Positions 1 to 11,714 of a DNA stretch of 64,000 nucleotides are shown here, piece after piece. Position numbers and translations under genes: made by a program. The number at the start of each line of letters is the position of its first letter. The stretch's first letter is position 1. A model generated the notes under the pieces. That model was not told the DNA's origin. It searched no databases and was given only the letters and a program-made list of their open reading frames with translations. This stretch comes from Piezodorus guildinii (Eukaryota > Arthropoda > Insecta > Hemiptera > Pentatomidae), in the NCBI GenBank assembly GCA_023052935.1, contig CM041292.1:106881906-106945905 (forward strand), given 5' to 3'.

Positions 1-394
1 TAAAACTTTGTATATTTGATTACTATTTACCTTTCCAAAGGTGTATTATTCATATACATTACGATTCTCATTTGGCAAAAAAAAAACTTTTGGAAAAACA
101 TTTGTTCTGCTTTCTGCTTTAATGGACTGCCACATTCTTTCATATTTTCCCATGCTTTTTCAATACTAACTATGAGAAATAGTTAATTTGTATGAATCAG
201 CAAAATTGAAGATACTTTGGAAGAAAGAAGCACAACCAGACTATTTCAAAGAGGGTAAAATTGACTACTTAAAATTGAAGTCATTTAACTTTATATTAAA
301 ATAGTGAATTTTATCATAACCGTGCAAGCCTTTTGTGAGAAAAATGTAAAAAGGTGTAAATCATGATATAAAGTGGTTATTAACCCCAACATTA

Positions 395-570
395 AGCTGT
401 CAGATCTTCCCTCTCTGCAATATTAGGGTACTCAATTTATAGGGGCTAAGTGTGCAGCTGGAGGGTCTCCATACCCCTGGGTCACTCTACAGCAGAAATA
501 ACAAAATAAATAATTCCGGTCCGGTCCACAGTCGGTATTCGAACCTGTAGTCTGACTAGTTATTACTTAC
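395..570 (-). repeat. diverged copy of the tRNA-derived SINE family
   Basis: Read on the minus strand, this segment contains a B-box-like stretch (AGGTTCGAATACC) followed by a body resembling the better SINE copy at 20413-20740: an A/T-rich 'aattatttattttgttatt' stretch, then 'ggagaccctcc', then 'gagtacccta'. No poly-A tail or target-site duplication is recognisable. It is an old copy; assignment rests on the shared order of motifs, and edges are approximate. Confidence 0.55.
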
Positions 571-3500
571 CGTAAACAGTATAGATATTACTTGTTCTGA
601 ACTATACTTGTGTTAAATATAAAAATTTTACTTTCGTGCTTTTCGTTTTTGAGCTAAACTTTCCACGTACACACGGCCTTTAGGAGTGAGTAATTTTTAC
701 TAAATGAACCTTAAAACTTTTATTTTAGTTGAAAACGAGGATGAGACATTTTTTAGGATCGTAATACATATCTATAATTCATATATTAGAAGGATTCAGA
801 TAAGTGAATTCGATAGTCATCATTTGACTTAATTTGTTATATCATTTTATTATTTTTAAACATTTTATTAACTCCCTAATAGGAAAATATGATCCAAGTG
901 GTTGGATAATTCTATCTGCTGTTGATAAAATTCATTAATTTTGATTTTTATTGTCAAAGATTTATTCATTAATACCGATAATTATAAGACATCAGGCATT
1001 CATGTGCAAACAAAAATGGTTTAATTACAATAAGAACACCTCTTCTTAGAGCAAGCTTACATAGACAAACGAATGAAATATAGGGTATTAAAAAAAAAAA
1101 TCTTTCTTTTGTATATTATAATTTATTACTATCATTATGCGCGCTGGGAATGCGGATCTGTATCATTTTTTTATCCTTAAAATTAATTTTCCGATTGAGT
1201 GTATTTTATTTTTCCAAATAAAATTTTATTTTTCCTTTTTTTATTTTGATTTTCCAAACGTTAAATGTTCTATAACATTAGGATGTTTTCGATAACATTC
1301 AGCGTAAATAAATAAAATAAATAACATTAATAAAAAAAGAAAATTACTTTTTAGATTAAACCGTTTAAATCATTCTCACATCTATTACATATTGGCAACA
1401 ATTCAATCGTACAATACCAATGCAACTAAATTTTTTCTGTTAATCAATAATACGGAAAGTTATTTTATCTCCGAACTAGGAATTGACTTCCATTCCGTCC
1501 AGGATTACTGTTGCAGGTATTGAACATTTTCGTATTATGTTATTTTTTGAAAATGGTTTCGAGAATGGTCGCTGTATAAAAAGAAAAAAAAATCTGAAGA
1601 GAGAAAAAAAGACTTGATTGGAAAAGCATAAAAAAAAAAAAAAATAATAAATAAAAAAAAAAAAAAAATAGATTAGCTGTCTGTCGGTTTAGGAATACCG
1701 CCCTATCCAGGATATGCTTTTACTGTTTTGAAATGTAGGTTTCTTTCATAGGAAAAATTTTAAATACTTTTTTTTCTTCTAAATATATACAGAATTTAAT
1801 TTTGTTTTAATGTATAATTTAATAAATAAATAATTATATATATAATTTTATTTTATCGTTAGTATGGAAAATGATTGTATAAAGGTCTTAATTTCCTTCA
1901 CATGGCATTCAAATCCCACATTACTATTTAGATCACATCACAATCTTCAAATAAAGTATTCTCAAATATTCTATATAATTTATTTTCTCTAAATGATTTT
2001 TTATTCACACTTTTGAAGCAGTTGATAATCATTGAATGTGATAGAGTAGGATTTAATCTTTTGGAGTGATACTAATAAAATAATGACTAACGGCACCTCT
2101 TTCTGGTGTGATAATTATTTCGCATTGGTTAATTATTTAAATTTTTATTCAGTCTTCTACAGGTGTTGTGGGGCATGTTGGTATTGGACATGCATTGTAT
2201 TAATGTGTTGAAATGTCCTTGTAACTTGTCGTGAAACGTTGGTAGAGGGTTCGAATCTGTTCGTTGGTTATTGATATATGAAGGTCTGTATGCAAATTTG
2301 GTAACGTACTATGGGGGTTGTAATCGTTCTGAAAGTTTTGGATTGGAAAATTGAAATTACGTATGTGCGTTTTCTTGGCTATTCCAAGATGTCTAAATGG
2401 ATTTCAATAAGTATATCAAGGTGTTATTTTCAACTAATTTAATTTTTCAAATTTCAACAAACAAATTTAAATTTTCAAGATTTTAATTTTCGTTCATGGT
2501 TTAATTTTGAACGTCTTGAAAGTAGTGGCTATAAACGTTTTAGGTTGTTTAGCGTCGTCTGTCTATTCTTGGTTTGTAGGACCCATCCTATGTCATTCAT
2601 CTGCCTAATGTAAAACAAACATAATGTATGATGTTTGTCTGTGGAATATGGAAGTTGTTAAGATATACTGGGGGACAGATTTCATTTCAGAGATTGAAAG
2701 TAGTTTATTTATTAAAATTGCATTGGTATCTAAACTATAGCCAGAATAATGGGTTACAATGAATAACCCATTGGCAGCACGTTAATTATTAATGTTAGAA
2801 TAGTTTTTAGATGTCATGTTAGAAGTTCTTTTGGATGATTTCATTGGTAATCAAGTAAGGGACATTTAAGATTATTAGAAAGATTTTTGGATGTGGAAAC
2901 AGTTTGATATATTTGCTATTAAGAAAACAAAATTATATTCATTTAATTTAATATTCTCATTTTAGCTCTGTTGTTGTTTTAATTAAAAGACATAACAACA
3001 AATAGGGGTCTTCGGTTTTAATTAAATATTTTTTATGTGAGTAGGTTATAAAAATGTTCAGTTTAAACAGATAAATTATTTCAGTTATCAACAATTGTTT
3101 ATATTTTTTGTTTTATGTCTTTGCGGTGTAAATCTCAGGCTATTAATTGAGATTAAGAATTCGTAATTAATGCAATAAACACGAGTCATTTAAAAAAAAA
3201 ATATATTCATCTCTGATATAATCTGCAATATTTGTTTTTATAATAAACAACTTTTTTATGATTGTTTATTATTTATATATGGCATTATATGCTATTTAAT
3301 ATACTTTAATATATCAGACCCATTCAATCGTACGAACATTTTTTTCTAATTAATGTGCCATTGCTTTCTACGTCGACTGATAATGTGTGAAAAATTATTT
3401 TTTTATATTCCATTTATATGATTTTATTTCACTCAGAACAATTAAGTGCATCATATTTTTTTCAAGTCGTTAACTCTGAATAAAGCAGCTGAAGGAAACT

Positions 3501-3925
3501 TTCCGCTTTTGTGAATATTAAATATTATCTTTAGCCATTAATAAAATATCTGTAATATCGTTGAGATGAATTTTTCAATCACTAATTGGGTCCTTTCCAT
3601 TGGAGAAACCATTGAACCGAATCAAAGAGCTTTTTTTATTCCTCAAGGAGATAATTCAGTTAAATCATTCATCTGAAAATTTCAACGTCTAATTTTAACA
3701 ATTTTGAATCTTTTCCCTACCTTATGATTTTTAATAGATACAAATTATCTTGAAGAATGTTCCGAGAAATTGGGGTTATATTGAAAAACGTTTCATGTGT
3801 TTTCATTTTGTAAAAAGTATAAGATTAAAAAAAGAAAAATAAATAAATATGACAAAAAAATAAAAATAAAGGAAGGTTATTTAGTTTTATTCTTGGACAC
3901 ATTTATACTTATGAACAATATTTGC
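571..3925. other. AT-rich stretch without recognisable genes
   Basis: No open frame with recognisable similarity, no convincing splice-bounded exon and no clear repeat was found here. Notable only are homopolymer and simple A/T tracts (for example 1630-1670). It could be intergenic or intronic. Confidence 0.5.
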
Positions 3926-3927
3926 AT

Positions 3928-4030
3928 ACCGCACCTTAAAAAAACCGAATCAAACCCAAGACCGAGAAGTCGAGGCACAATACCGGGAGATCCCAGCACC
4001 ACTCATTCAGCCACGTCACTGGTCTTGTAA
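3928..4030 (-). repeat. possible tRNA-like SINE head (second family)
   Basis: On the minus strand there is a stretch that fits a pol III A box (TGGCTGAATGAGTGG) followed about 50 bases later by a B-box-like GGTTTGATTCGG, the order and spacing of a class-II-type tRNA (Ser/Leu-like) promoter. The body after it is not recognisable. It differs from the SINE family at 20413-20740. This could be chance in one copy; a second copy elsewhere in the genome would settle it. Confidence 0.3.
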
Positions 4031-4099
4031 GCTAATGGTGACTGAGGGACGGAGCTACAGAGCTAGAACATTCTCTCAGGATATGAGTACAGAAGCTGG

Positions 4100-5635
4100 C
4101 CATTGCCAGCACTCGAGTTGCATATTTACGTATGTTTGTAAGAGATCTCTCGGCCACTGTCTCTGTAAAGATTAGATTTGTTTACAGAGACAAGTCGTAA
4201 ATATCCTACAGACATGTTACTTCATAAGGTACGTATATTATAAGTGAATTTAGAATATAAACTTTTATTTTTTAAATATTATTGTTTTTTTATAATTTCA
4301 TTTCATGCAATTTCCTTCACCAATCTATGCTTTACTTTTGGATGTTTGTGGGCTGTAAAGGAAAGTAATATTAAATTAATTCAAAACAGAAAAGAAAATT
4401 TAAAACAACGTTATAAACTTTTTTTTTAAAGCCACTAGCTTGGAAAGGTAAACAAAAGTTTTTAAGTACAATTAAGTTCAAAATATTTTCTGAGCTATAC
4501 CGTCAGATTCTGAGAACATCGGAGTTTCGTTTACTTTTCTTCCACAAGTTTCGATAAACATTAACTGCTGCATCAAGTATCAACACCGATCGATGTTATT
4601 TTTTAGTGACTTTATGTCAGCTCCATAAAACCACGGAAATGTTGAAGTTTTTATTCAGGTTTAGGTTTAAAGAGTAGTTATAATGATTATAATAATTATA
4701 ATGATTTATTTTTCGCAATATCACTGCCACGATAATAGGATAAATTCTATCTAACAATGGATGTTATAAGACCACATACATTTCAATCGACAACTACCAA
4801 TTAATCGACCTCAGATATACTCTGCATTTGTGAAAAAATGTAGGAAATATACTTTATTAGTAGTCAATATTCTCTCGATTGATAAGGATAAAATTGAATT
4901 GTAATTAGTTTCAATAGCTTTGAATAAAACACAATTGTCCAATAGATCAATATTGTTCATCCCAATAGCTGACACAGTTGCCACTACTTTGGCATTCGAC
5001 TATTTATAGTAACGTGGTTATAAATAATTATATGTTTATGCCCTCTGAAATATCCAGCGTGATGGAATAAATTCATCATTTATAGCATCGGTCATACCGA
5101 AACGTCATGCGACTAGTCCTTAGGAAATATATTTCTCAATAAACCTGTTTTATATATTTATAAGTGTAAAACTTTTACTTGTGAAATCAGGGTTATGCAA
5201 CTTGCTAGAAGGATCAAGTTAAGATTATAAAATGAAGATAGCCATTGGCGGGCAGTGGATGAGATCCCTTTAAAATCTGACACTAATTTGAAAGATGAGC
5301 TCTAGCCCATCTGCTAAAGGCTATAAGATGGATAAAGTAGCTTCTCGTTATGATCTCATCAAGTTTAGCAAGGATTGAGTATTATTATTAGAGATTGTTT
5401 TTGAAACAGTTCCAAAATTAAATCGATCATCTTCTTTTATCTATTTACTAACACAATCTGAGTACTGATATTTATTTAGTTTACAGTTTTTTCCTTTATT
5501 TTTGATAACGACATCTCTTTGAGAACTTTTTATAAATTTATTCGACCAATAATGTTCCAGCAGTATTTATATTACTAGAAAAAGCATGATTCCGGTGGAG
5601 ATAAAGTCGAGGTTAATGGCAGGAAACTTGTTTTA
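4100..5635. other. AT-rich stretch without recognisable genes
   Basis: No coding similarity was recognised. A short segment near 5085-5112 (GGTCATACCGAAACGTCATG) resembles the GAAACGT end of the foldback-element motif at 26481, but lacks the CTGAWGA half. Confidence 0.45.
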
Positions 5636-5639
5636 TTAT

Positions 5640-6020
5640 TCAGTTGCGAAATTAATTAGTTCGCAGCTTCTGTCTAGAAACTTAAATGTTAGAATTTATG
5701 GAACTATCATTATTCTGACGGTTTGATAATCGTGTGAAACATGGTCGCTTACGCTAATCAACACCTTAAGATTTTCTAGAATAAAATACTATGAAAAATA
5801 TTTAGTCCAAAGAGAGATGAGAAATTTAGACGCTTAAACGACGTGGAATTATTGTATTCTGTTAGTATCATAAAGTTGATATCATCCTAGCGGCTCAAAA
5901 ATAGCATGTACAGTTGTTAGGCTCAGTGAAGAGTGAAACATGTACTGAACCGCCTGTTGTGCGTTCGAGAGGTAGGCCAAGTTTACAGTGGTTCCAGACA
6001 CTCTTCTTCTGGACAAAAGT
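5640..6020 (+). pseudogene. decayed non-LTR reverse transcriptase C-terminus (RTE-like)
   Basis: Conceptual translation with several stops and frame changes gives the order typical of the region after the RT domain in RTE-like 'endonuclease-reverse transcriptase' proteins: LLSRNLNVRIYGTII, then CETWSLTLINTLR, then a stretch ending QREMRNLDA, then LLYSVSIIK, then a short VRSRGRPSLQWF tail. The known family reads approximately 'RNLKVRIYKTIILPVVLYGCETWSLT'. No catalytic RT block is present, so this is a dead 5'-truncated remnant. The clade call is from the C-terminal motif style and is tentative; edges are approximate. Confidence 0.55.
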
Positions 6021-6109
6021 CTGCACTGGTCGTTCTATTCAAGTCACTTTGTTCCTTTGTAAATTAACTTTCAATGGTATGATTGGAATTTTGGTTAGCT
6101 AATTTTTAT

Positions 6110-8395
6110 ATCATAAAGATATATAGGTTTTGTCAATAATTTCTGAAAAAATGTCTCAGTAACTAATAATTGTTATATATATTTTTATCTCCTGCATTTA
6201 ACTTTGTTTACAATCGTGATTAGACAAGTTAAAGAAAAAAGGGATTAATATAACGAATTGATGATTTTTTAGGAATTATCAAAAATATAAAAATAATTTC
6301 AATTTTGAATATTTCAATATAAAAACAACACAATGAAGAGCAAATTGCTTTCAAAATTTTAGTCTTGCTTTTAGTCTTTACAGGCCAAATTTCATGGCCA
6401 TAAATTGATTTTTAAGCTTTTAGAAAAGTAGAACGGATAGTTGGCTATAGCGATTTCTTCAATGGAAATACCAGAAAACAATTGCCTTATTATTTTGATG
6501 TCCAGCTTAATTTTTCGAAATGATCACAAATATTAATCTGTTTGTATAGAGTATTTTTGCTATTTATTTTTATTAAATTTTTGTGTTGAATTTACCTACA
6601 GGGATGTATACAGTTGGAATGATAAACTAACATTTCATATTATCTCGAATTTGTATAAAAAACAAAGAAAGATAAATTTTACTAGGAAATACAAAATTTT
6701 AGAGTAATGCCACTGATACTGAATTGTCAATCAGTCCCCTTTTTCACACATTTTTTTTCCTTTACTAAATAATCTTATTATCTTGAACTTTCCTTTAAAA
6801 ATATCTCTAATTATTTTACTGTTGTAATCGAATTTCACCATGTATCTGTTCAAGCTCCGTTTTCATAAATATTTATATTTATGGTGACAACTTTCATCAT
6901 AATTCCAATTATTAATTAAATTAATATTATTATATTTAAATAAATTCGCTATTCAGAATTAATTTACGGTTGAATTAATAATTGCTAACTAATTATCGAT
7001 ACGTAAAATAATTTCAGGTATTTTTCAGACCTTTCTCGTACTAGATATACCACTTTCAATTCCAAATTCACACTTAAACCCTTGTTCGCAAACTATCAAC
7101 CTCACATATTCATTGTTAACCCTGCCAGGCAATTGATAAAGAACTATGCATCGAGATCTACTAACTTCAATAAACATTGAAGTTCCACTGGGTAGTTTCT
7201 TCTCAATATTTTTACTGTGTTTATGTTATATACAGTCGTAAATTTACAAAATATCATAAAATAAAGTTAAAATATAAATTTAATCACATATTTATTATTA
7301 CACTCTCAAGCTTAAAAAAAATAAATGATATTATTTATTATTATATAATGTAAATTATAATATATAATATCATAAAAAATAGATTTATATTTATGTATTA
7401 ACATAGTATAATATAAATCTAATCGACTAGTGTAAGAATCGCTCTTTCATTTTTAATATTTTTATATATGTGTTTTTTTTTTTTTATTTTCATTTCAAAT
7501 CAGTTTCATAAATAAGCAACATATATGTCATATTCAAAGTAGATGAATCAAATAGACAAACCGAGCTTACTTCTAAAATATTCCAGAGGCTTCTGTTCAT
7601 TTAAACAAAATATATAGAATACTATGAGCCTAACATTTATCCAGTGCTAACTATTCGAAAGAGGAATGCTGGTCAGGCTGCCATCCATCAAGCGAGAGAT
7701 GCTGCAGATAAACCCAGTGGACCACACCACAGCTCACCACTAATGGTCTCAGGCCACTTGTTAACTGAAGTTAATACTCACTGGAGAGGTTCATAATTAC
7801 AATTAAACAACCTAAAACTTAATAATAAACTAATAATTAATAATTTTAAATTAAGTAACATTTTAGAGGTATTTGATTAAAATAAACGTAGTACTTAGAG
7901 AGGGATAGAGTATGATAAAATTGCCCAATATTACTATTAATAAGAATAAAAATGCCTAATATTTAACGCTATATTTTCAAAAATATATTTATTCAAATTT
8001 ACAACTGTATTTACATCAATAGATCTAGTAAATTATAGTAGAATATAAAATGAATGCATGATACATATCTAGAGAAACTACCCATGAATTTTTCAGAATC
8101 GGAAGGTGCCGCGGCAATCTATTTTTCATGCGCCTATAACGATTAAAATGAATTGAATCAAGGATAGAAATTGTGTGGTAGAGTTTTTCATGAAAGGGAT
8201 GTTTCGAGTCAAATCAGCTACATAAGGAACATAAAGGTCAATTAGGATGAGTTTATTCTTGAGGATAAGGATTTTATATATGGATTTTTATTGTAAAAAT
8301 TAGAAAAGGAAAGAATTCGATGACTTAGTATGTGGTCTAATGATCAACTCTCAAAAGTTCAGATAAGCCTTTTGTAGTTAAGAGAAAACGGCAAC
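6110..8395. other. AT-rich stretch without recognisable genes
   Basis: Very AT-rich sequence with short direct and inverted A/T motifs (for example 7330-7430). The segment 7650-7780 is locally more GC-rich (CAGGCTGCCATCCATCAAGC and CAGCTCACCACTAATGG) and could be a repeat fragment, but it matches nothing else in the window. Confidence 0.4.
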
Positions 8396-8399
8396 CAGT

Positions 8400-9510
8400 T
8401 TCTTTTCTTATAAAAAGAGGACTTCCTTTATTCAAGTTTACGTTTAAGCAAAAGGAAAACTTGAAAAAATATTCAATATAAAGATATCATTAATATCCAA
8501 GTTACAATAAAACTCTTTGAAAAACCACGGACATTATACCACTATGCGAACGATTTCAACAGCGTTTATCATTCACAAAGCTTTTGTCATCGTAGAGCGT
8601 AAAGTCTTCAGGAAAACCTCCTACAAAGAATTGCAAGTTAAGTCGTAGTTCACAGCCGACCTGAAATACTGTCAAGAACACATCTCGCAAGTTATTTAGG
8701 TTGCGAGGTTGCCAAACAATACAAACAATGTGGAATCAAAGACAGAAGCACAATAACAAAAAAACACTACTCGTGAAAAAAGAGCACCCTATAAAACATT
8801 TCTGAAGAAACCTATTTTTGGAGTATTTTCAGAGAGTGAGGAGTTTCAGAGCATATTAGCAAAGCAGGTTCCACCTCAATTAAGACTTATAATACTGAGT
8901 ATGAATTAAGCGAGAAAAACGCATACCTGAAAACACTATACAAGGGGATTCAGAGTAAAAAGGAATCTTTTGAAAAACTTGAAAAAAAAAATACTTCAAG
9001 GTAAGGCGCGTTTAAGGAGGAAGGAATGTCAAAAGCAAAAGCATAAGGATGTGTAAAATGTAACGCAAATGGACTGCTGCATCAACTTACAGAGAGAGCT
9101 TGAGCTATTCTTAAATCAGAAAACAATTAATCTTTGATATCAGAAACCCATCTTATCACAAACAAGGTCGTCAATATTTTCGGGTGAAACTGTTACCATG
9201 TTGCCCTTCCCTTCTAATAAGACAAGTTGAGGATCAGCTATACTCCTGAAAAGCACATTCAATATCTAAAGATCTACAACTTGTAGATAAAAGGAATTTT
9301 ACGATATCCGCAATATACTGCCCTACGAGACCATCTATTGGGTAAAATATTTACGTGACATTTTTCAGAACATTAGGGAATCGCTTTATCATTAGCAGCA
9401 ACTTCAATGCCAAAAAAAAAAAGTTGTTGCAATTTAATTCCAAAGGAAGTATTTTTAAGCATTCATATAAGATCTTGTTGATAACATATTATCTTTTGTA
9501 TTATAGTTTC
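8400..9510 (+). pseudogene. decayed Jockey-type LINE: ORF1 end and ORF2 endonuclease start
   Basis: Translating the + strand across frame changes recovers pieces in Jockey order. Around 8660-8740 is 'LASYLGCEVAKQYKQ', resembling the end of the zinc-knuckle region of ORF1 ('NYRGCEVAK'). From 9060 comes 'NANGLLHQLTERA', then 'LISETHLITNK', then 'LRDHLLGKIF', then 'GIALSLAATSMPK' and 'NSKGSIFKHSYK'. These follow the apurinic-endonuclease order WNANG, ISETH, CPPR, GGDFNAKH, NSKGR. Many stops and indels show it is long dead. It has no RT domain; the RT C-terminal piece at 9625 lies just downstream on the same strand and might be the same insertion after an internal deletion. Confidence 0.55.
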
Positions 9511-9624
9511 AGTTGAATATGATGCATGAGAACCGGAAGTAATAGAGATTATTAGTTGTACAAAGCTTTATTTTAAATATATGATTTTAATCTTTATTTA
9601 AAGAAACATAATTTATAAAATAAA

Positions 9625-10150
9625 TTTGCTAGACAAACGGTCAAAGCTTCCTCTTAAGTACAAATGACTCATCTACATGACCATCATAACACCTATCTGG
9701 ACTTACGGAGTAGAGCTATGGGGGTCTACTAAACCATCGAATTCCTCTCGTATCCAATCCTTACAATCCAAAATCCTTCGTAAAATCCTCAATTCTCCAT
9801 ATTTTGTCACGAATAAACTTATTCATAAAGACCTTAATGTTCCACATGTTACTGATTTAGCCCGAACCAGGTATCATTCATTCCATGAAAAACTCCATTC
9901 CCACTCTAATCCACTGGCTTCCATTCTGTCTTTCTCCTCAATTCCTGATAACCCTCCGAGGCGTCTGAAAAGAAGATGACCCCGAGGCCTTCTAGTTTAG
10001 GATATATTTAGAGTGCTGCGAATAGGTGGTGTCTCTACATGTATTTCATGCCAAATTACCATATGTCCATCACATTTATTTGATGTATTTTGTATACAGT
10101 TGTAAATATCAATAAATATGTTTAAAATGAAAATTAATGAAAGAAAATAA
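9625..10150 (+). pseudogene. 3' fragment of a Jockey LINE (family A)
   Basis: A single open stretch (9677-9979) encodes the conserved segment after the RT domain: IIRPIWTYGVELWG-like, STKPSNSSRIQSLQSKILRK, then SPYFVTNKLIHKDLNVPH, ending PDNPPRRLKRR. In-frame sequence extends upstream to LDKRSKLPLKY with one stop, so truncation lies near 9625. A 3' UTR follows with 'tgtaaatatcaataaat' near 10105 and an A-rich end. The same coding end recurs on the minus strand at 15840-16666, 42643-43475 and 51950-52590, defining a multicopy family in this window. It lacks RT catalytic blocks and is inactive. Confidence 0.85.
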
Positions 10151-10169
10151 ATAAAATTATTGAAAAAAA

Positions 10170-11200
10170 TATGAATCCATATATAATGTGGCTACCACCC
10201 TTTCATCATTACTATGCTATATCATCTTGTCACGACTCATCATTTTGTCATATTTACGAAAAAAATCTTGCTTTTTGATATAAATCCTTCAAAAATTGTT
10301 GAGAGTTTCTAATTGGCATCGCTGCTTTCAATAGACTAAAAAAACTAAAATAAATAAATTATTATTTCAAGTTATTTTATGAAATGAGCGGGATGGTGTA
10401 GACTTCATTAACTTGTACATGATTACTTTTTCTCAGTAGTAAAAAGGTACATTTCCGGTATGAAAACATTATCCAGCTTTATTCAGCCCATTTGGATTTT
10501 ATCTGAGAGCATAGTATAAATAAGTCATATTTGTTTACAGTTTTGTGCAACACTCAATATACTACTAAAGAGATTAGAGGAATATGCACTAAGTTTTTTT
10601 TTCTTTTTTTAAAGTTTAGACTAAGGAAGATATGGTGATACACCTTTGAATATTAGTTATTCTAGGTCCTGGTTTATGGTATATTTTAAAATGAATATTA
10701 TTAACTGATATTATAGGGTTATAATTAGTTTGTGTTCAATTTATATATAAATATAATCTAACACAATTTATGATAATGACCAAATTTTATTTATTTTTGA
10801 TATAATAATACAGTCTTATATCTACATCCAATCGATACAAAAAACTCGACAGTCCAGTCATCATACTCTGAAATTTTCAATACATCGTCTAAAAATAGAC
10901 GCACAGCTGCGTTCTTGATCTTATTTCCTGAATAGAGCATTTGTTTATAACCCCGATCCAATCGCACTAAAAAGCAAGAAACTAATAATCGATATGTTAT
11001 TTCACTATGTCATGTTTTATGAAAGTGCAAATGAAATAATTCCTAAGAAAAATACATAAGTATACTATAGTCTCAAGATCAACTATAATGAGGTTTTTAA
11101 TTCAAAAGAGATAAAAAGTACTATATATTTAGGTCTACACTATTTTTTTTTTAGTATACCATTTGAACTTAACCCATCAATCAAAACATAAGCAACTTAT
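10170..11200. other. AT-rich stretch without recognisable genes
   Basis: Nothing recognisable as coding or as a repeat shared with the rest of the window was seen here. Confidence 0.4.
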
Positions 11201-11202
11201 TA

Positions 11203-11710
11203 CTTTCACTTACCTATATATAACTGAAATTTTATATTAAGGACAACTGTATTAGATGATATATGACAGAGCTTAAATGCTTACTTTTCATTTTTTTTCT
11301 CTATAGTAGCTTTAATTTTGTTAATTATAAATGATTAACATTAAAGATAGTTATAATTGATACAAACATGGATAATAGAAAATATGAAATAAATCAATAA
11401 TCAACTAAAGCAGAAATATTTTTCCCAATAATTTTGTTCCAGTAAGAAGTAAAGTAGTAAAGATACATAACCTACAGTTGAAGAGCTTAACAGTTTAGAA
11501 GAAAAGTTAGCATCCATTTTACATTTCATATACCTAACATAAGTTGTAGAAAGTTATGCAAAGTAACGAAATGGCATAAACTTAAAGTTATCGTTGTTGG
11601 CAATAATTTGTATTGTTACATTATTTAATCGAAAACAAATGTTTCCACCGAAACAATATTATTCTGTTATCAATTTAATATTTATTTTAAGAAGAGTAGT
11701 AAGAAAAAAA
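11203..11710 (+). repeat. dispersed repeat with CTTTCACTTAC start (copy 1)
   Basis: Begins CTTTCACTTAC and shares several ordered blocks with the longer copy at 60718-61580: 'gacagagcttaaatgc', 'agtagctttaattttgtt', 'ataatcaactaaagcagaaa' and a terminal 'ttgtgttgcctataccagat' (compare 'gtgtgttgcccgcaccagat'). This copy is shorter by about 350 bases, mainly by loss of the GC-richer 5' part. No coding potential was seen; it is probably a non-autonomous element. The superfamily is unknown. Confidence 0.55.
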
Positions 11711-11714
11711 TTGT

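Noticed and set aside
3797..4030. Plus-strand open frame of 77 codons
   Set aside because: Lys-rich A/T start plus a segment overlapping a possible SINE head on the other strand; no domain.
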